35,620 nt of DNA from IMG/VR virus record IMGVR_UViG_3300025131_000190, positions 1-35,620 of that record, one strand, 5' to 3'. The notes under the pieces are model-generated. The model made no database searches. It was given only the letters and a program-made list of their open reading frames with translations, and was not told where the DNA came from. Below, in pieces: positions 10,701 through 16,655 of the stretch; position 1 is the first letter of the stretch, and each line of letters starts with the position of its first letter. The DNA is from a virus. Position numbers and translations under genes: made by a program.

Positions 10701-11215
10701 GGCAGGCAGCAGAATTTGGTAAAAAAAGAGTATTATCTCCGTATTATGAGAAATTTAAAAGCACAAGATCATGGACTAATAAATGGAAAATGGAAAAGGG
10801 ACTGCCAAAATATTCTCCTGATGGTCTTATTACAAGGAGACAGTCCCACTATAGAGATTTAAGGGATGCTATATTTTTTGGTTCAGATAAAGATATAGCT
10901 CTTAATTATTGGTCTGCTTATAATACTATTGTTACAGAGCTTGAAAGAAAAAATCCAAGATCAAGTGTATCATGGAGGAAAAAACAGGCAAAGCAAGCTA
11001 TCAAAGCAATGATAGGTCATTTTAATCCACTTAATGTTTCAGATAGTATGCAAGGCACTTCATATACAATGAAGAAAGAATTTTTAAATTGGCTTACACC
11101 AGAGAATAGAAGAATTGCAAAGGATACAGAAAAGAATTATCGTTATAAGATAAGGCTATACAATAGAATTATAAACAATCCAACATGGAGACGTAAATAT
11201 TCTACTTATATTTAA
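4742..11215 (+). CDS. Giant polyvalent virion protein with tyrosine-recombinase-like region and HEVAHH metallopeptidase motif
   Basis: This 2157-residue protein, the largest in the window, starts at an ATG preceded by taggagttatatt. From the N-terminus: a short charged domain; hydrophobic Gly/Ala segments around residues 115-235; a coiled, Lys/Glu-rich region around 330-500; a region around 790-970 resembling the catalytic part of tyrosine recombinases (FDRGLRPTEA with R814, K840/K841 in RAKKGGG, LRAIYE with R934, and Y962 in PSQYKK); then HEVAHH at residues 1044-1049, an HExxH zinc-peptidase motif; then a long helical C-terminal half with a hydrophobic segment near 1883-1900. Such multi-domain polyvalent proteins are known in phages and are thought to be packaged and injected. 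The box II histidine of the recombinase pattern is replaced by Y931, so activity is uncertain. The stop codon overlaps that of the convergent nuclease-like gene. Confidence 0.8.
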   Translation: MPATYSTQVEIDRFKQDHPHAGLNDHSIYRLLKQDNPNLRWDDTGEAPGTVSPKRRRRRANTSPTYMNAFAEWFDYNINEESSDFWKSAYVGSLTGKLEEAITGKPRYDINWEEYDPNILQDIGSMAVSFLMPLDLLTFWGGGKFVGQPLANLATAGMKKRVGAEFGKRAWDTMIPAALAQAGTLATYEGAMGGAMASINGENILEGIGKGMMHGAVMGGVAGLAGGGLMHLNANLLKGLKGAGKLVSKGEKATAKLTSYDRSKMLATGLPGQIAAEAGVFTAGETLETAIDPERDVRLKDVVVSLGKNIGLFSLLKGQKKLIQKGKEHVKLLEEHEMLKRTTNSLNKKETKESKPFHNTYDVIVERIAELEAKGDAESLRAAEALKEPRDAAKSKALNLDKKHFENRDELKQLRETLDWAEKSATDQAPQTSVENFRKIVKSLQSLIEVESKLGDTGEYKALTSEIEFVKKQANDLLNDANKRVIDYAKEQELLATETPQEKSARVLQEAKKFKLKEIEFMNEKGEMEIRPVGGKDSAPIDVIDAALKPYRQGVKEKIKFKEAGAPVTYIQGESATRRTAPVAEKQNVESGIYNETTKKFNSKKAEANVQSSIVAVEKSKLSNEHKQILASAISESGRESSKLRQGTSVAMEILDFVERKYKKSIDKLSKDQLDKLIVDFAKDKTGFDVMGHKTEKQFRDMGLNTAEITSLRKQANRIHDGVRELFNPKYGTLHKTIGREPAYSMLERAGTKYSPGETTRYRVDVQGGIGGFKKWFSWLNKQKKNRINYAEGRSIDKGLANNLLKLAFDRGLRPTEAAEYLRAKDINVEEGSIRIQRAKKGGGVDIYYDKKMARELHQYIEKNKLSPDAKLFGFKDTADYNKFIEHIAKKSGADIMVYDVQEGRFIEFGKQKMKVLGVDIEAGKGLQKGYALRAIYEREGERIDWAAEQARLNRKTKPSQYKKSGAPIPKTSKEQVESIAAEMETSAKELGEQKEHFKKKFPQITIMLKKSLGKYNGEYVLGRITGKVVEIAKGRAGADTMPHEVAHHVVDILREFGDKRSKELIKKGEKLFGGEEQLVQRVGEYAANRLRNKSLVSKAKSWIQEFWSNMKVKLGWYTEKDIARFLGRKLMTGKIPTGEIADFKAKHQTRGEAIEEKKAINASANTEIRKGNIPVPVLREAKETIFGTSKLKDYTKWATVEQLRQYNEFVHNPKNWHVNKIEEINAEYHITPEVSKQHLRDMGVKDGIPENATLQTIKQYRSFIRQTFTKPIAEDNTHDWILGLKDREYKAMKVLGRAITPVWLVLKNHGGKVGKKISDKLLNHEWAEHVLYKGPMDEGIHLMRRMLGRNKKYVHLFDIERTEARLNRKKGDEYYTEKGELSAKEMEFYRNMKRPGTPEYEAYNVWTNKEGTGVADYTWETLFKELSEHHTPSEIAKLKKELDSKKVEGYMTRMWTKRALQTIKENSPWMDKMVEKNLQDAARAEAQIWGQNKSKEEISNKRRELINDQEFKDKIRTELYDAVRFGYATVKNPHLIERGALMPEYIKVTNEKGRQETVKVYEDSMENTVEAYASRMSKFLATVRYFPEWTGLGSKYKLGENKRLQVEALETDATVGAYAALAIKRQLGVDRTHMESLNRPMYKGLAWFTNVSAAVGLSSPLSGIKNLLIGQPRTAGHFGFKNTIRSWSLGFDATAKAQARVKGQLEYGAKTLELERVGWKRFSMAKIFRANLMTQTENFNRIVSSNAGQLYFGEVLGKLRGEKGMFRMKTNKGRMRRVMSEVWHLTPEEISLLETTKNLSAPEISSKYTEIMHKVGHFSHVSTQGGTSTVLLPLWMSSREGRPLTLFQRMAMSTTIDSYRNFVKPLLNYGNPAPLIRATMGHAVSGAALFWLYKELLGKEAPIGSKLTQDDMFDRVLMNLWRSEFLGVLGEVLSPYDKDMVAPVMEPVVLRNLAEAKDNLFNLLSGGKTLDQALSDYITNTVVVVGQAAEFGKKRVLSPYYEKFKSTRSWTNKWKMEKGLPKYSPDGLITRRQSHYRDLRDAIFFGSDKDIALNYWSAYNTIVTELERKNPRSSVSWRKKQAKQAIKAMIGHFNPLNVSDSMQGTSYTMKKEFLNWLTPENRRIAKDTEKNYRYKIRLYNRIINNPTWRRKYSTYI

Positions 11216-11829
11216 AGTAACCTCTTCATATCCTTTTTGAATATCTTAACTGCTGGCTCTATGTCACACTTAGATTTACGGATTTGTGATCCAACTATAT
11301 AAAGTTCGTACCCTTCAATCTTTCTCACATCAGCATAATAAATCCCAGTTTCATCATAGAAGAATACAAATGAAGGACAGTCATATAGCCTAGCTGCATC
11401 CATAAGTATAAGATACTTTCTCACATTAAGAATCCCATAGTCTAATGTCTTAGACAGTCTTGTCTTATTATCTCCAAAGCATTTCCTATCTCCTGAGTGT
11501 ATATAATAATCAATAGGAGATGTTTTAGGGTACTCAAGTACCTCACATTTCCAAGTTTTTCTTATAATACTTGCAACATATTTCTGATTGTTTTCATCAG
11601 TCTCATTTGAAAATGTCCCATCCTTATTTATTGACCTTGAATAGTACACATCAATTTTAGGTTTTCTTACTTTTGTTTCATTAGGTATTATTTCCACTGG
11701 TTCTCCATTCATATATTCTATCTCTCCAAATATTCTTCTTATGTCTGGTAACAACTTATGACACTTATGGTACTCTCCATTACTATCTATAAAGTACAGT
11801 GTGGGTGTTTTTAGCTCCGTATCACCCAC
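11212..11829 (-). CDS. Putative PD-(D/E)XK-like nuclease
   Basis: This is the last gene of the minus-strand operon. I place the start at a GTG one base after the RuvC-like stop (205 residues); an ATG at 11877 in the same frame would add 16 residues and overlap the RuvC-like gene. The core contains IIRKTWKCEV, then SPIDYYIHSGDRKCFGDNKTR and later SFVFFYDETGIYYADV. The order of an early acidic residue, a D in PIDYY, D-x-K in GDNK and a later helix and strand resembles small phage nuclease-like proteins with a DxxxV-x(n)-ExK core, with D replacing the usual E. The neighbouring resolvase and helicase suggest DNA processing. Assignment rests on motif layout only. It converges with the giant virion gene, sharing TTAA at the stops. 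Confidence 0.5.
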   Translation of the reverse strand: MGDTELKTPTLYFIDSNGEYHKCHKLLPDIRRIFGEIEYMNGEPVEIIPNETKVRKPKIDVYYSRSINKDGTFSNETDENNQKYVASIIRKTWKCEVLEYPKTSPIDYYIHSGDRKCFGDNKTRLSKTLDYGILNVRKYLILMDAARLYDCPSFVFFYDETGIYYADVRKIEGYELYIVGSQIRKSKCDIEPAVKIFKKDMKRLL

Positions 11830-11830
11830 T

Positions 11831-12349
11831 TTACGGGACTTTTCCTTCTGACGTGGGGTACACCATAGGTAGATCATTATCAGAGCTTAAATGTGCCTCT
11901 AGCCCATGTACTGCAATTAGTAGTGCATCAGCTGTTTTAAGTGTTATTCCTTTTGTTTGTGGGTATTTATCTTTTGCTAATTGTTTTAATATTTTCTTTC
12001 GTACAGGCTTAGGTAGTCCTTTTTTTATCTCGAAATGTGACTGCCATACTTTTGGAGTGACATATACAGGCTCTACTTCATGTGATGCAAGTATACCCTG
12101 CCATTGTCCGTAGTTTTCTCCGAATGAAAATGATCCCCTTCTTCCATCAGTTGGGAATGCCCATACTTTTTCAACAGATACCTTCACCTCATAAGATGCG
12201 ACATCATTGAGACAAATACACATAAGGGTAGCCATATCCTCTACTGTTCTAGGACATGCATATACTTTAGCTGTCTCACCATTGATAATAGCTATCCCAC
12301 CACTCTTTCCTGGATCAATTCCTATGTACTTTTTAAAATGGTATTTCAT
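11831..12349 (-). CDS. RuvC-like Holliday junction resolvase
   Basis: This 172-residue protein has the size and RNase H-like fold pattern of RuvC-type resolvases. The first strand carries IGIDPGKSGG with D12 as the first metal ligand. VSVEKVWAF gives E60 as the second acidic residue. GQWQGIL in the middle matches the conserved Q-x-x-G helix, and KTADALLIAVHG near the C-terminus gives D141. The enzyme would cut Holliday junctions or branched replication intermediates before packaging. It overlaps the end of the helicase gene by 17 bases and is followed directly by the nuclease-like gene, consistent with a recombination and replication operon. Confidence 0.88.
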   Translation of the reverse strand: MKYHFKKYIGIDPGKSGGIAIINGETAKVYACPRTVEDMATLMCICLNDVASYEVKVSVEKVWAFPTDGRRGSFSFGENYGQWQGILASHEVEPVYVTPKVWQSHFEIKKGLPKPVRKKILKQLAKDKYPQTKGITLKTADALLIAVHGLEAHLSSDNDLPMVYPTSEGKVP

Positions 12350-13682
12350 TCTGTTCCTTTTCTGTTATTGGTGGTACAAATAGTTCGTCTTCACTATTAT
12401 ACATTTTACATTTATCTCCATCATATGCCATTTGTATTGCTCCTGTTTCACCATATCTTACTTTAGCAGCAACAAGGAAGAGCTGATGTTTATCTTCTGG
12501 TTTTGCTTTTGCACTTACCTTGTATGGATAGTATACAAAGAATACATTTTCTGCTACTTGCTCTATAGCTCCACTTTCAGCAAGGTCAGATAGTTGTGGC
12601 TTAGGATTCCCCCTAGTTTCTAGTGATCTGTTGAGTTGGGATGCCAAAATTACAACACAGTTATACTCTTTTGCAATCCATTTGTAGTCATTGACTATAC
12701 GTTCAAGCTGTAGTCTTCGTTGCTCTTCCTTTCCTGTTGGAGTTATGAGTTGAATGTAGTCATCAATTATAACATCTGGTTTAAATTTCTTTATCTCTGT
12801 AGCTGATGCTGGGAAGTCACGTATCTGATCGTACATCCTAAACTTATTTGGACTATATTTCTTAGCGATAAACTCACGTACTCTGTCAAGCTCTTGTAAC
12901 TGTTTCATGTCATACATGCCCTGCCGTATCATTGCATACGAAAGTCTACCAGACTCTAATGCGAGTAGCTTTTTCAAGACTTCTACATTTGTAAGTTCCC
13001 TGTTAAACAGAAGGACTTTTCGTTTTCCTTCCAAAATATTCGATAGCAAATTTAGGAGCATTGTTGATTTACCATGTCCAGGCCGTCCACCAACGATTGT
13101 TATCTCACCACGTGTCAGTCCTCCTGCAAACTTATCAACATTCTCAAAGCCAGTTTTTATAAGGAGTTTATCTGTATTTTGTATTGATTCTATAGCATCA
13201 CCTAGTGCAATATCAATATCAAACGTAGTGTCTGGTCGTAGATTTATAAGCTCACCAATAGAGGTGTGGGCTGTGACAAGAACATCAAGGGCATCTACAG
13301 TATTGTTCATTGCACTTTTCTCAATACCTTTTGCGGATTCAATTACAAGTCGTAGAAGATACTTTTCATATATCTTCTTAGCATACACACTTATCGTATC
13401 TTGCGTACCACAGTTATTCGTACAATCCACAACAAATATATTATCAACACCCATTGCATAATCAACCGCATCTAGGCAAGAGGTTACAGTCATTATATCT
13501 ACGTGCTCTCTTCTCTTTATCATACCACTTACTATATTCCATAATTTCTTACACCTATCATCGTACCATACGGAATCAGATACAATGTATTTAGCTATGT
13601 CATTATACTTATTAGGGTAGCTTATTACAGCACCAATGATAGCAGTTTCTATCGAAGCATCATTCGGAAGTTCTTTTCCCAT
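12333..13682 (-). CDS. dnaB-like: DnaB-type replicative DNA helicase
   Basis: I chose the ATG at 13682 because an aggagag ribosome site lies upstream (13691-13700 region); an in-frame ATG at 13715 would add 11 residues. The 449-residue protein has a DnaB N-terminal helical domain (LPNDASIETAIIGAV), then a RecA-like ATPase with Walker A GGRPGHGKST (about residues 198-207), a Walker B-like DVIIDDYIQL, and the DnaB helix PQLSDLAESGAIEQ. It is expected to form a hexameric ring that unwinds DNA at the fork. No primase or DNA polymerase is seen in the window, so it probably recruits host enzymes. The start follows the stop of the small basic protein gene by one base, suggesting coupled translation. 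Confidence 0.93.
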   Translation of the reverse strand: MGKELPNDASIETAIIGAVISYPNKYNDIAKYIVSDSVWYDDRCKKLWNIVSGMIKRREHVDIMTVTSCLDAVDYAMGVDNIFVVDCTNNCGTQDTISVYAKKIYEKYLLRLVIESAKGIEKSAMNNTVDALDVLVTAHTSIGELINLRPDTTFDIDIALGDAIESIQNTDKLLIKTGFENVDKFAGGLTRGEITIVGGRPGHGKSTMLLNLLSNILEGKRKVLLFNRELTNVEVLKKLLALESGRLSYAMIRQGMYDMKQLQELDRVREFIAKKYSPNKFRMYDQIRDFPASATEIKKFKPDVIIDDYIQLITPTGKEEQRRLQLERIVNDYKWIAKEYNCVVILASQLNRSLETRGNPKPQLSDLAESGAIEQVAENVFFVYYPYKVSAKAKPEDKHQLFLVAAKVRYGETGAIQMAYDGDKCKMYNSEDELFVPPITEKEQNEIPF

Positions 13683-13683
13683 A

Positions 13684-13824
13684 TTATCTTCTCTCCTTTG
13701 CATATTCAAATCCAAAGGGATAAGGTGTTCTACGTCTGTTTCGTTTTATAGATGCTCTTGTTAACTTTTTTCTAGCAGAAGTACGAGCAAGGGGAGAGGA
13801 TAGTTTTTTTAATTTCTTTTTCAT
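13684..13824 (-). CDS. Small highly basic protein, 46 residues
   Basis: A good ribosome site (caggaggaac) precedes the ATG at 13824; the longer frame reaching 13890 lies inside the methyltransferase gene and is not needed. About 40% of residues are K or R (MKKKLKKL, ARKKLTRASIKRNRRR), so nucleic-acid binding is likely. The C-terminus PYPFGFEYAKERR is less basic. It sits between the methyltransferase stop (13826) and the helicase start (13682) with only one or two bases on each side, so translation is probably coupled. It could be a helicase cofactor or nucleoid-like protein; no family is recognised. Confidence 0.55.
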   Translation of the reverse strand: MKKKLKKLSSPLARTSARKKLTRASIKRNRRRTPYPFGFEYAKERR

Positions 13825-13825
13825 A

Positions 13826-14734
13826 TTAAAATAGTTCCTCCTGTGCTGTCTTATTATTAATGAATACAGCATAGTCATCATTAAGTTCAATGCCTATCCA
13901 TTTTCTGCTAAGTCTCTTAGCCACGTTTGCAGTTGTTCCACTCCCCATAAATGGGTCTAATACCACATCTCCCTCTTTTGTTCCCGCTTTTATGCAAAGT
14001 TCTGGAATTTTTTCTGGGAAGACAGCAAAGTGTGCTTCACCTGATTGTGCGGTATTAATACTCCACACATCTCTTTTGTTTCTAAATTCTCCAGTTGGCT
14101 GCGAGTCAGCTGCCATACTATTTGCAAGGAGTTCTCCTCTTCTACTGTCATTACGTGCCCCTCTATTGTCTCCAACGTACACAGCCTTTTCCTGTATAGC
14201 TTCATAGTCAAAGTAATATCGTGGCTTTAATGACATGAGGAATATATACTCATGGGATTTGACACATCTATCTTTGACAGCCTCTGGCATAGGGTTAGGC
14301 TTATGCCATATAATATCTTGACGTAAGTACCATCCATCCTTTTGCATAGAGAATGCCAACATCCAAGGGACTCCAGTTAAGTCCTTTGTTTTTAGCCTGT
14401 CATGTTTAGGGGGAGCTTTGCGGTGCATCCTATAGTTATCACCAGTAGCATCATTCGTTATAGAGTTTCCACCTTCCCAGTGTCCACCCTTTGCTCCAAA
14501 GTATGTGTCTCCAATGTTCAGCCATAGAGTGCCATCATCTTTGAGTACACGTTTACATTTGTGGAAAAATGCGGTAAGTTTTAGGACAAAGTCCTCTGGC
14601 ACAAGTTCTTCACCTAGCTGTCCACCAACCTTGTAGTCTCTAAGACCCCAATAAGGTGGAGAGGTGACAATTGCTTGTACAGATTTCTCTTCTATCTCAT
14701 CTATTTTTTTAAAACAATCACCAATCAGTAACAA
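13826..14734 (-). CDS. DNA methyltransferase, beta class (N4-cytosine or N6-adenine)
   Basis: The start is a TTG at 14734 with ctggagaaaagta upstream. The 302-residue protein has the catalytic motif IV TSPPYWGLRDY near the N-terminus and the S-adenosylmethionine motif I DPFMGSGTT near the C-terminus, the order that defines beta-class enzymes of the N6/N4 methylase family. The central variable region (about residues 90-215), with GGNSITNDATGDNYRMHRK, would be the target recognition domain. SPPY is more usual for N4-cytosine enzymes but occurs in adenine enzymes too. No restriction endonuclease is adjacent, so it is an orphan enzyme, likely for anti-restriction or regulation. It lies in the replication operon upstream of the helicase. 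Confidence 0.9.
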   Translation of the reverse strand: MLLIGDCFKKIDEIEEKSVQAIVTSPPYWGLRDYKVGGQLGEELVPEDFVLKLTAFFHKCKRVLKDDGTLWLNIGDTYFGAKGGHWEGGNSITNDATGDNYRMHRKAPPKHDRLKTKDLTGVPWMLAFSMQKDGWYLRQDIIWHKPNPMPEAVKDRCVKSHEYIFLMSLKPRYYFDYEAIQEKAVYVGDNRGARNDSRRGELLANSMAADSQPTGEFRNKRDVWSINTAQSGEAHFAVFPEKIPELCIKAGTKEGDVVLDPFMGSGTTANVAKRLSRKWIGIELNDDYAVFINNKTAQEELF

Positions 14735-14924
14735 TACTTTTCTCCAGTAGTTGTGAATACCTGTGCATGGTGATCTTAATGAGTTTAGGAGTGATTTTTA
14801 CATCATTCTCTGTATACCCACCTATATCACTAAGGAACTTTTGTAACTGTTCCTCATAAAAAGATATTAACCAGTCGTGGAGTTCTTGTTCTGATTCGAA
14901 TCTGTCTGTGAAGATTCCTCCCAA
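14718..14924 (-). CDS. Hypothetical protein, 68 residues
   Basis: The start is a TTG at 14924 preceded by gaaaggaaagcc, a plausible ribosome site. The protein is acidic to neutral and probably helical (SEQELHDWLISFYEEQLQKF, then KLIKITMHRYSQLLEKSI). It overlaps the 3' end of the upstream gene by 58 bases and the start of the methyltransferase by 17, typical of packed phage operons. No family is recognised. The alternative is that only one of the two overlapping frames is used, but the ribosome site supports this one. Confidence 0.5.
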   Translation of the reverse strand: MGGIFTDRFESEQELHDWLISFYEEQLQKFLSDIGGYTENDVKITPKLIKITMHRYSQLLEKSIVTDW

Positions 14925-15304
14925 GGCTTTCCTTTCGTTAACGTATGTTTCAATGCTTCTTCTATATCACATTCGTCAACTTGGTTCACCTTGTAAAGTG
15001 CATTGCCATCTTGCATTTCAAGTGGCTGGATTGGTTGGTTTCTGTAATACACCCCCCAATTTTCACTTTTAAGAACTTGCATTATTAGTTCTACTATATC
15101 CATGATCCTTTGTTTTTTATGTAATTTATATTGTCTGCATGATTCAATCTGTGCTTCTGCACACAATGCTCTCATGTAGTCAAGGTGCTTAGTACCGCTT
15201 GAATCTATATAAACAGTATCAAGCTCCTTCTTTATTTTCAGATCGTTGTTGTTTTTCAAACTCTTCTGCTTTTGCTTTGACGAACTTATTAAACTTTTCA
15301 GCAT
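14867..15304 (-). CDS. Hypothetical protein, up to 145 residues
   Basis: The most upstream ATG is at 15304, but it overlaps the preceding gene by 86 bases and lacks a well-spaced ribosome site. An in-frame TTG near residue 16 could be the real start. The body contains IDSSGTKHLDYMRALCAEAQ, then SCRQYKLHKKQRIMDIVELI, apparently helical, and later ENWGVYYRNQPIQPLEM. The C-terminal tail is polar (SSQTDSNQNKNSTTG). No catalytic motif is seen and I do not recognise a family. It is part of the minus-strand operon between small coiled-coil proteins and the methyltransferase. Confidence 0.55.
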   Translation of the reverse strand: MLKSLISSSKQKQKSLKNNNDLKIKKELDTVYIDSSGTKHLDYMRALCAEAQIESCRQYKLHKKQRIMDIVELIMQVLKSENWGVYYRNQPIQPLEMQDGNALYKVNQVDECDIEEALKHTLTKGKPWEESSQTDSNQNKNSTTG

Positions 15305-15437
15305 CCTTTCTGTACTCTAAATATAAACCAAAAAGGTTATCAATCTGTAGTATTTTATCATAAAGAACCTGATCGTTGCTGCTAAGTCCGCTTATGGCTT
15401 GTTCTATTTCTTTTCTGGTTAATTTACTTTTCTTCAA
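15219..15437 (-). CDS. Small helical protein, 72 residues
   Basis: It begins with TTG at 15437, inside the last codons of the upstream zinc-ribbon gene, so translation may be coupled. The sequence is nearly all helix: LTRKEIEQAISGLSSNDQVL, then LDNLF-like and LYLEYRKDAEKFNKFVKAKA segments with heptad-like hydrophobic spacing and a charged tail (EFEKQQRSENKEGA). It resembles short coiled-coil proteins common in marine phages, but no specific function can be given. The last codons (GAA GGA GCT TGA) hold a Shine-Dalgarno-like GAAGGAG that has no well-placed start downstream. Confidence 0.55.
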   Translation of the reverse strand: MKKSKLTRKEIEQAISGLSSNDQVLYDKILQIDNLFGLYLEYRKDAEKFNKFVKAKAEEFEKQQRSENKEGA

Positions 15438-15639
15438 GTATTCGTTCTTTCTTTGATTTTACCATATTTTTTGTGCCAAACTTTTCCCTGTAGGCACACT
15501 CTCTACATATAACTAGCTCATCATTTGTAAACCAGCTTTTCCACAGAAACTTATTCTTTCTTGTCCACTCCTTGCACATCTGACACTCGTATATCATCAT
15601 TGGTTTTTCTTCTAATAAAGATATTTTTGGAACTGCCAT
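15424..15639 (-). CDS. Small zinc-ribbon protein, 71 residues
   Basis: The ATG at 15639 is preceded by gaaaaggaaat. Two CxxC pairs, CQMC and CREC, about 25 residues apart form a zinc-ribbon-like pair (ECQMCKEW and ICRECAYREKF), with aromatic residues between them (WKSWFTNDEL). The C-terminus is basic (KNMVKSKKER). It probably binds one zinc ion and could contact nucleic acid or a host protein. It is one of about ten small zinc-knuckle proteins in the window. The final codons overlap the TTG start of the next gene. Confidence 0.65.
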   Translation of the reverse strand: MAVPKISLLEEKPMMIYECQMCKEWTRKNKFLWKSWFTNDELVICRECAYREKFGTKNMVKSKKERILEEK

Positions 15640-15687
15640 ATTTCCTTTTCAAGTAATCCCTAATTTTCTGAGCTGGGGTTTTAGTGC

Positions 15688-15948
15688 CTACAGTAATGAC
15701 TCCACTACTCTAGCTTCTTCTTTTTCTACTTTTTTAGTTTTCTTACGTTTGCTAGCTGGTGGAGTAAACTCTTTATCAGGTTTCACCTCAACACCTTCAG
15801 CTTTTAAATTTCTTTCATCACTAAGGTCTTCTGTTAGGTCTACATGATGGACTCTTGTTTGCACAAGTTCTTCTAGTGCATCTTCTACAAGCTTCAGTCT
15901 ACGTTCAAGTTCATCTTGTCTTTTTTCCATGTTGATTTTTGCTCCCAT
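15688..15948 (-). CDS. Small coiled-coil protein, 86 residues
   Basis: A strong ribosome site (aaaaggagag) precedes the ATG at 15948. The N-terminal 35 residues form a clear coiled-coil (MEKRQDELERRLKLVEDALE), followed by an acidic linker and a basic tail (ASKRKKTKKVEKEEARVVES). It lies immediately downstream of another small coiled-coil gene (15949-16080); the stop TAA and this ATG are contiguous, so the two may be co-translated and could pair. The function is unknown. Confidence 0.6.
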   Translation of the reverse strand: MGAKINMEKRQDELERRLKLVEDALEELVQTRVHHVDLTEDLSDERNLKAEGVEVKPDKEFTPPASKRKKTKKVEKEEARVVESLL

Positions 15949-16080
15949 TTAACTCTCCTTTTTTTCTATTATTGGTAAATATGAATGAAGTATTTCTTCA
16001 AGCATGTCCAGTCTCTTTTGTAAGTCTTTCTTTTCCCTTACGAGATGTTTTATTATTTCTAAAAATTCGTAGTTTTCCAT
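15949..16080 (-). CDS. Tiny leucine-zipper-like protein, 43 residues
   Basis: This short frame runs from ATG at 16080 to a TAA that directly abuts the next gene's ATG. The peptide is almost one amphipathic helix: NYEFLEIIKHLVREKKDLQK then RLDMLEEILHSYLPIIEKK, with leucine or isoleucine every 3-4 residues. The ribosome site is weak. The start lies nine bases after the 3' arm of the inverted repeat at 16089-16169, so translation could be controlled by that structure. The coiled-coil partner is probably the following 86-residue protein. Confidence is moderate because the ORF is short. Confidence 0.5.
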   Translation of the reverse strand: MENYEFLEIIKHLVREKKDLQKRLDMLEEILHSYLPIIEKKES

Positions 16081-16088
16081 AAGTCTGT

Positions 16089-16169
16089 GAGCAGGTAGCT
16101 ATTAGGTTTGTAATGTGCGGATCACATTATGTCCATCAAGACCAAAGCATAAAAGAAGCATACCTGCTC
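16089..16169 (-). ncRNA. Candidate structured RNA or leader between two small genes
   Basis: Outer arms GAGCAGGTA (16089-16097) and TACCTGCTC (16161-16169) are perfect 9-base inverted repeats. Inside are a 7-bp hairpin TAATGTG/CACATTA (16111-16117 and 16123-16129, loop of 5) and a small GTC/GAC hairpin (16131-16142), giving a multi-branched shape. The element fills most of the gap between two minus-strand genes and ends just before the ATG at 16080. It does not fit tRNA: no T-arm GTTCRA and wrong arm lengths. It could be a leader controlling the 43-residue gene or a small RNA; the strand is assumed from the flanking genes. Confidence 0.35.
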
Positions 16170-16184
16170 AACTTAGTTTCATTT

Positions 16185-16334
16185 TTAATCTTCGGTAACA
16201 TTTATGTTACTAAAAAGTTCCCACATTTTTTCAGAGAACTCAAGTTGTTTCTCTCTGCATGTATGTATGTTCCCTACTTGGGTTTCATGCCACAATTTAA
16301 CTATATCCCTTACTTGTTTACAATCTTTATGCAT
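16185..16334 (-). CDS. Hypothetical small protein, 49 residues
   Basis: The ATG at 16334 directly follows the TAA of the AbrB-like gene (TAAATG), so translation is probably coupled. The protein is helical and polar (CKQVRDIVKLWHETQVGNI, then REKQLEFSEKMWELFSNI) with two cysteines. It could be a partner of the AbrB-like protein, as in small two-gene regulatory units, but it does not resemble a known toxin. No family is recognised. Confidence 0.5.
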   Translation of the reverse strand: MHKDCKQVRDIVKLWHETQVGNIHTCREKQLEFSEKMWELFSNINVTED

Positions 16335-16505
16335 TTACTTTTCAACTTTTGTTATGTATAAACTCTTTTCCATTCCCATTGATACGATGTCCATCTTTAA
16401 ACGATCTCCAATTTTCCAGTTCATATTTTCAAGCAGTTCATCAGGAATTGTAAAATAATAATCTTTTGAGAAATCATCTTGCTCTACTTTAACATTCCAA
16501 CGCAT
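16335..16505 (-). CDS. AbrB/MazE-like DNA-binding protein, 56 residues
   Basis: A ribosome site (aaaggtaacac) precedes the ATG. The sequence fits the swapped-hairpin AbrB fold: a first strand MRWNVKVEQ, then YYFTIPDELLENMNWKIGDR (the classical IP-x-x-LL-x-x-x-x-x-x-x-GD pattern), then LKMDIV and SLYITKVEK as further strands. Such proteins bind DNA as dimers and act as transition regulators or antitoxins; phage versions of about 55 residues are common. It lies just downstream of a gap of about 200 bases with inverted repeats, which could hold its promoter or operator. Confidence 0.65.
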   Translation of the reverse strand: MRWNVKVEQDDFSKDYYFTIPDELLENMNWKIGDRLKMDIVSMGMEKSLYITKVEK

Positions 16506-16524
16506 GTGTTACCTTTAAATTCTG

Positions 16525-16655
16525 TGAGGGCTGATACCTATTATGGTTTATTATCCCTAGTACAAGTATACACCATAGGACACCTTTCATGCCCCTTGTA
16601 CCAACCCTCAAGTTAAGGGGAGAGCCATGAATTGGCATCCGACAGACTCTCCCTT
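16525..16655 (-). promoter_or_regulatory. Non-coding gap with nested inverted repeats (candidate RNA leader)
   Basis: The gap between the 36-residue HTH gene and the AbrB-like gene (16506-16705) holds no ORF I can support. It contains TGAGGG/CCCTCA (16525-16530 and 16605-16610) enclosing GTACAAG/CTTGTAC (16560-16566 and 16595-16601), and next to it GGGAGAG/CTCTCCC (16618-16624 and 16647-16653), which extends to about 9 bp with a G-T wobble. The pairs nest without conflict. It may be a structured leader of the AbrB-like gene or a processing site. No run of T follows, so it is not a simple terminator. Confidence 0.35.

Noticed and set aside
15500-15687. Alternative minus-strand frame reading TKTPAQKIRDYLKRKYG across the gap before the 71-residue zinc-ribbon gene
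   Set aside because: It lacks a good start codon, and the overlapping frame has a clear ribosome site and two CxxC pairs.
16089-16169. tRNA gene suggested by the 7-base GAGCAGG/CCTGCTC acceptor-like ends
   Set aside because: No T-arm GTTCRA, no acceptable D-arm and the central hairpin has a loop of 5 with a 7-bp stem; neither strand folds as a tRNA.
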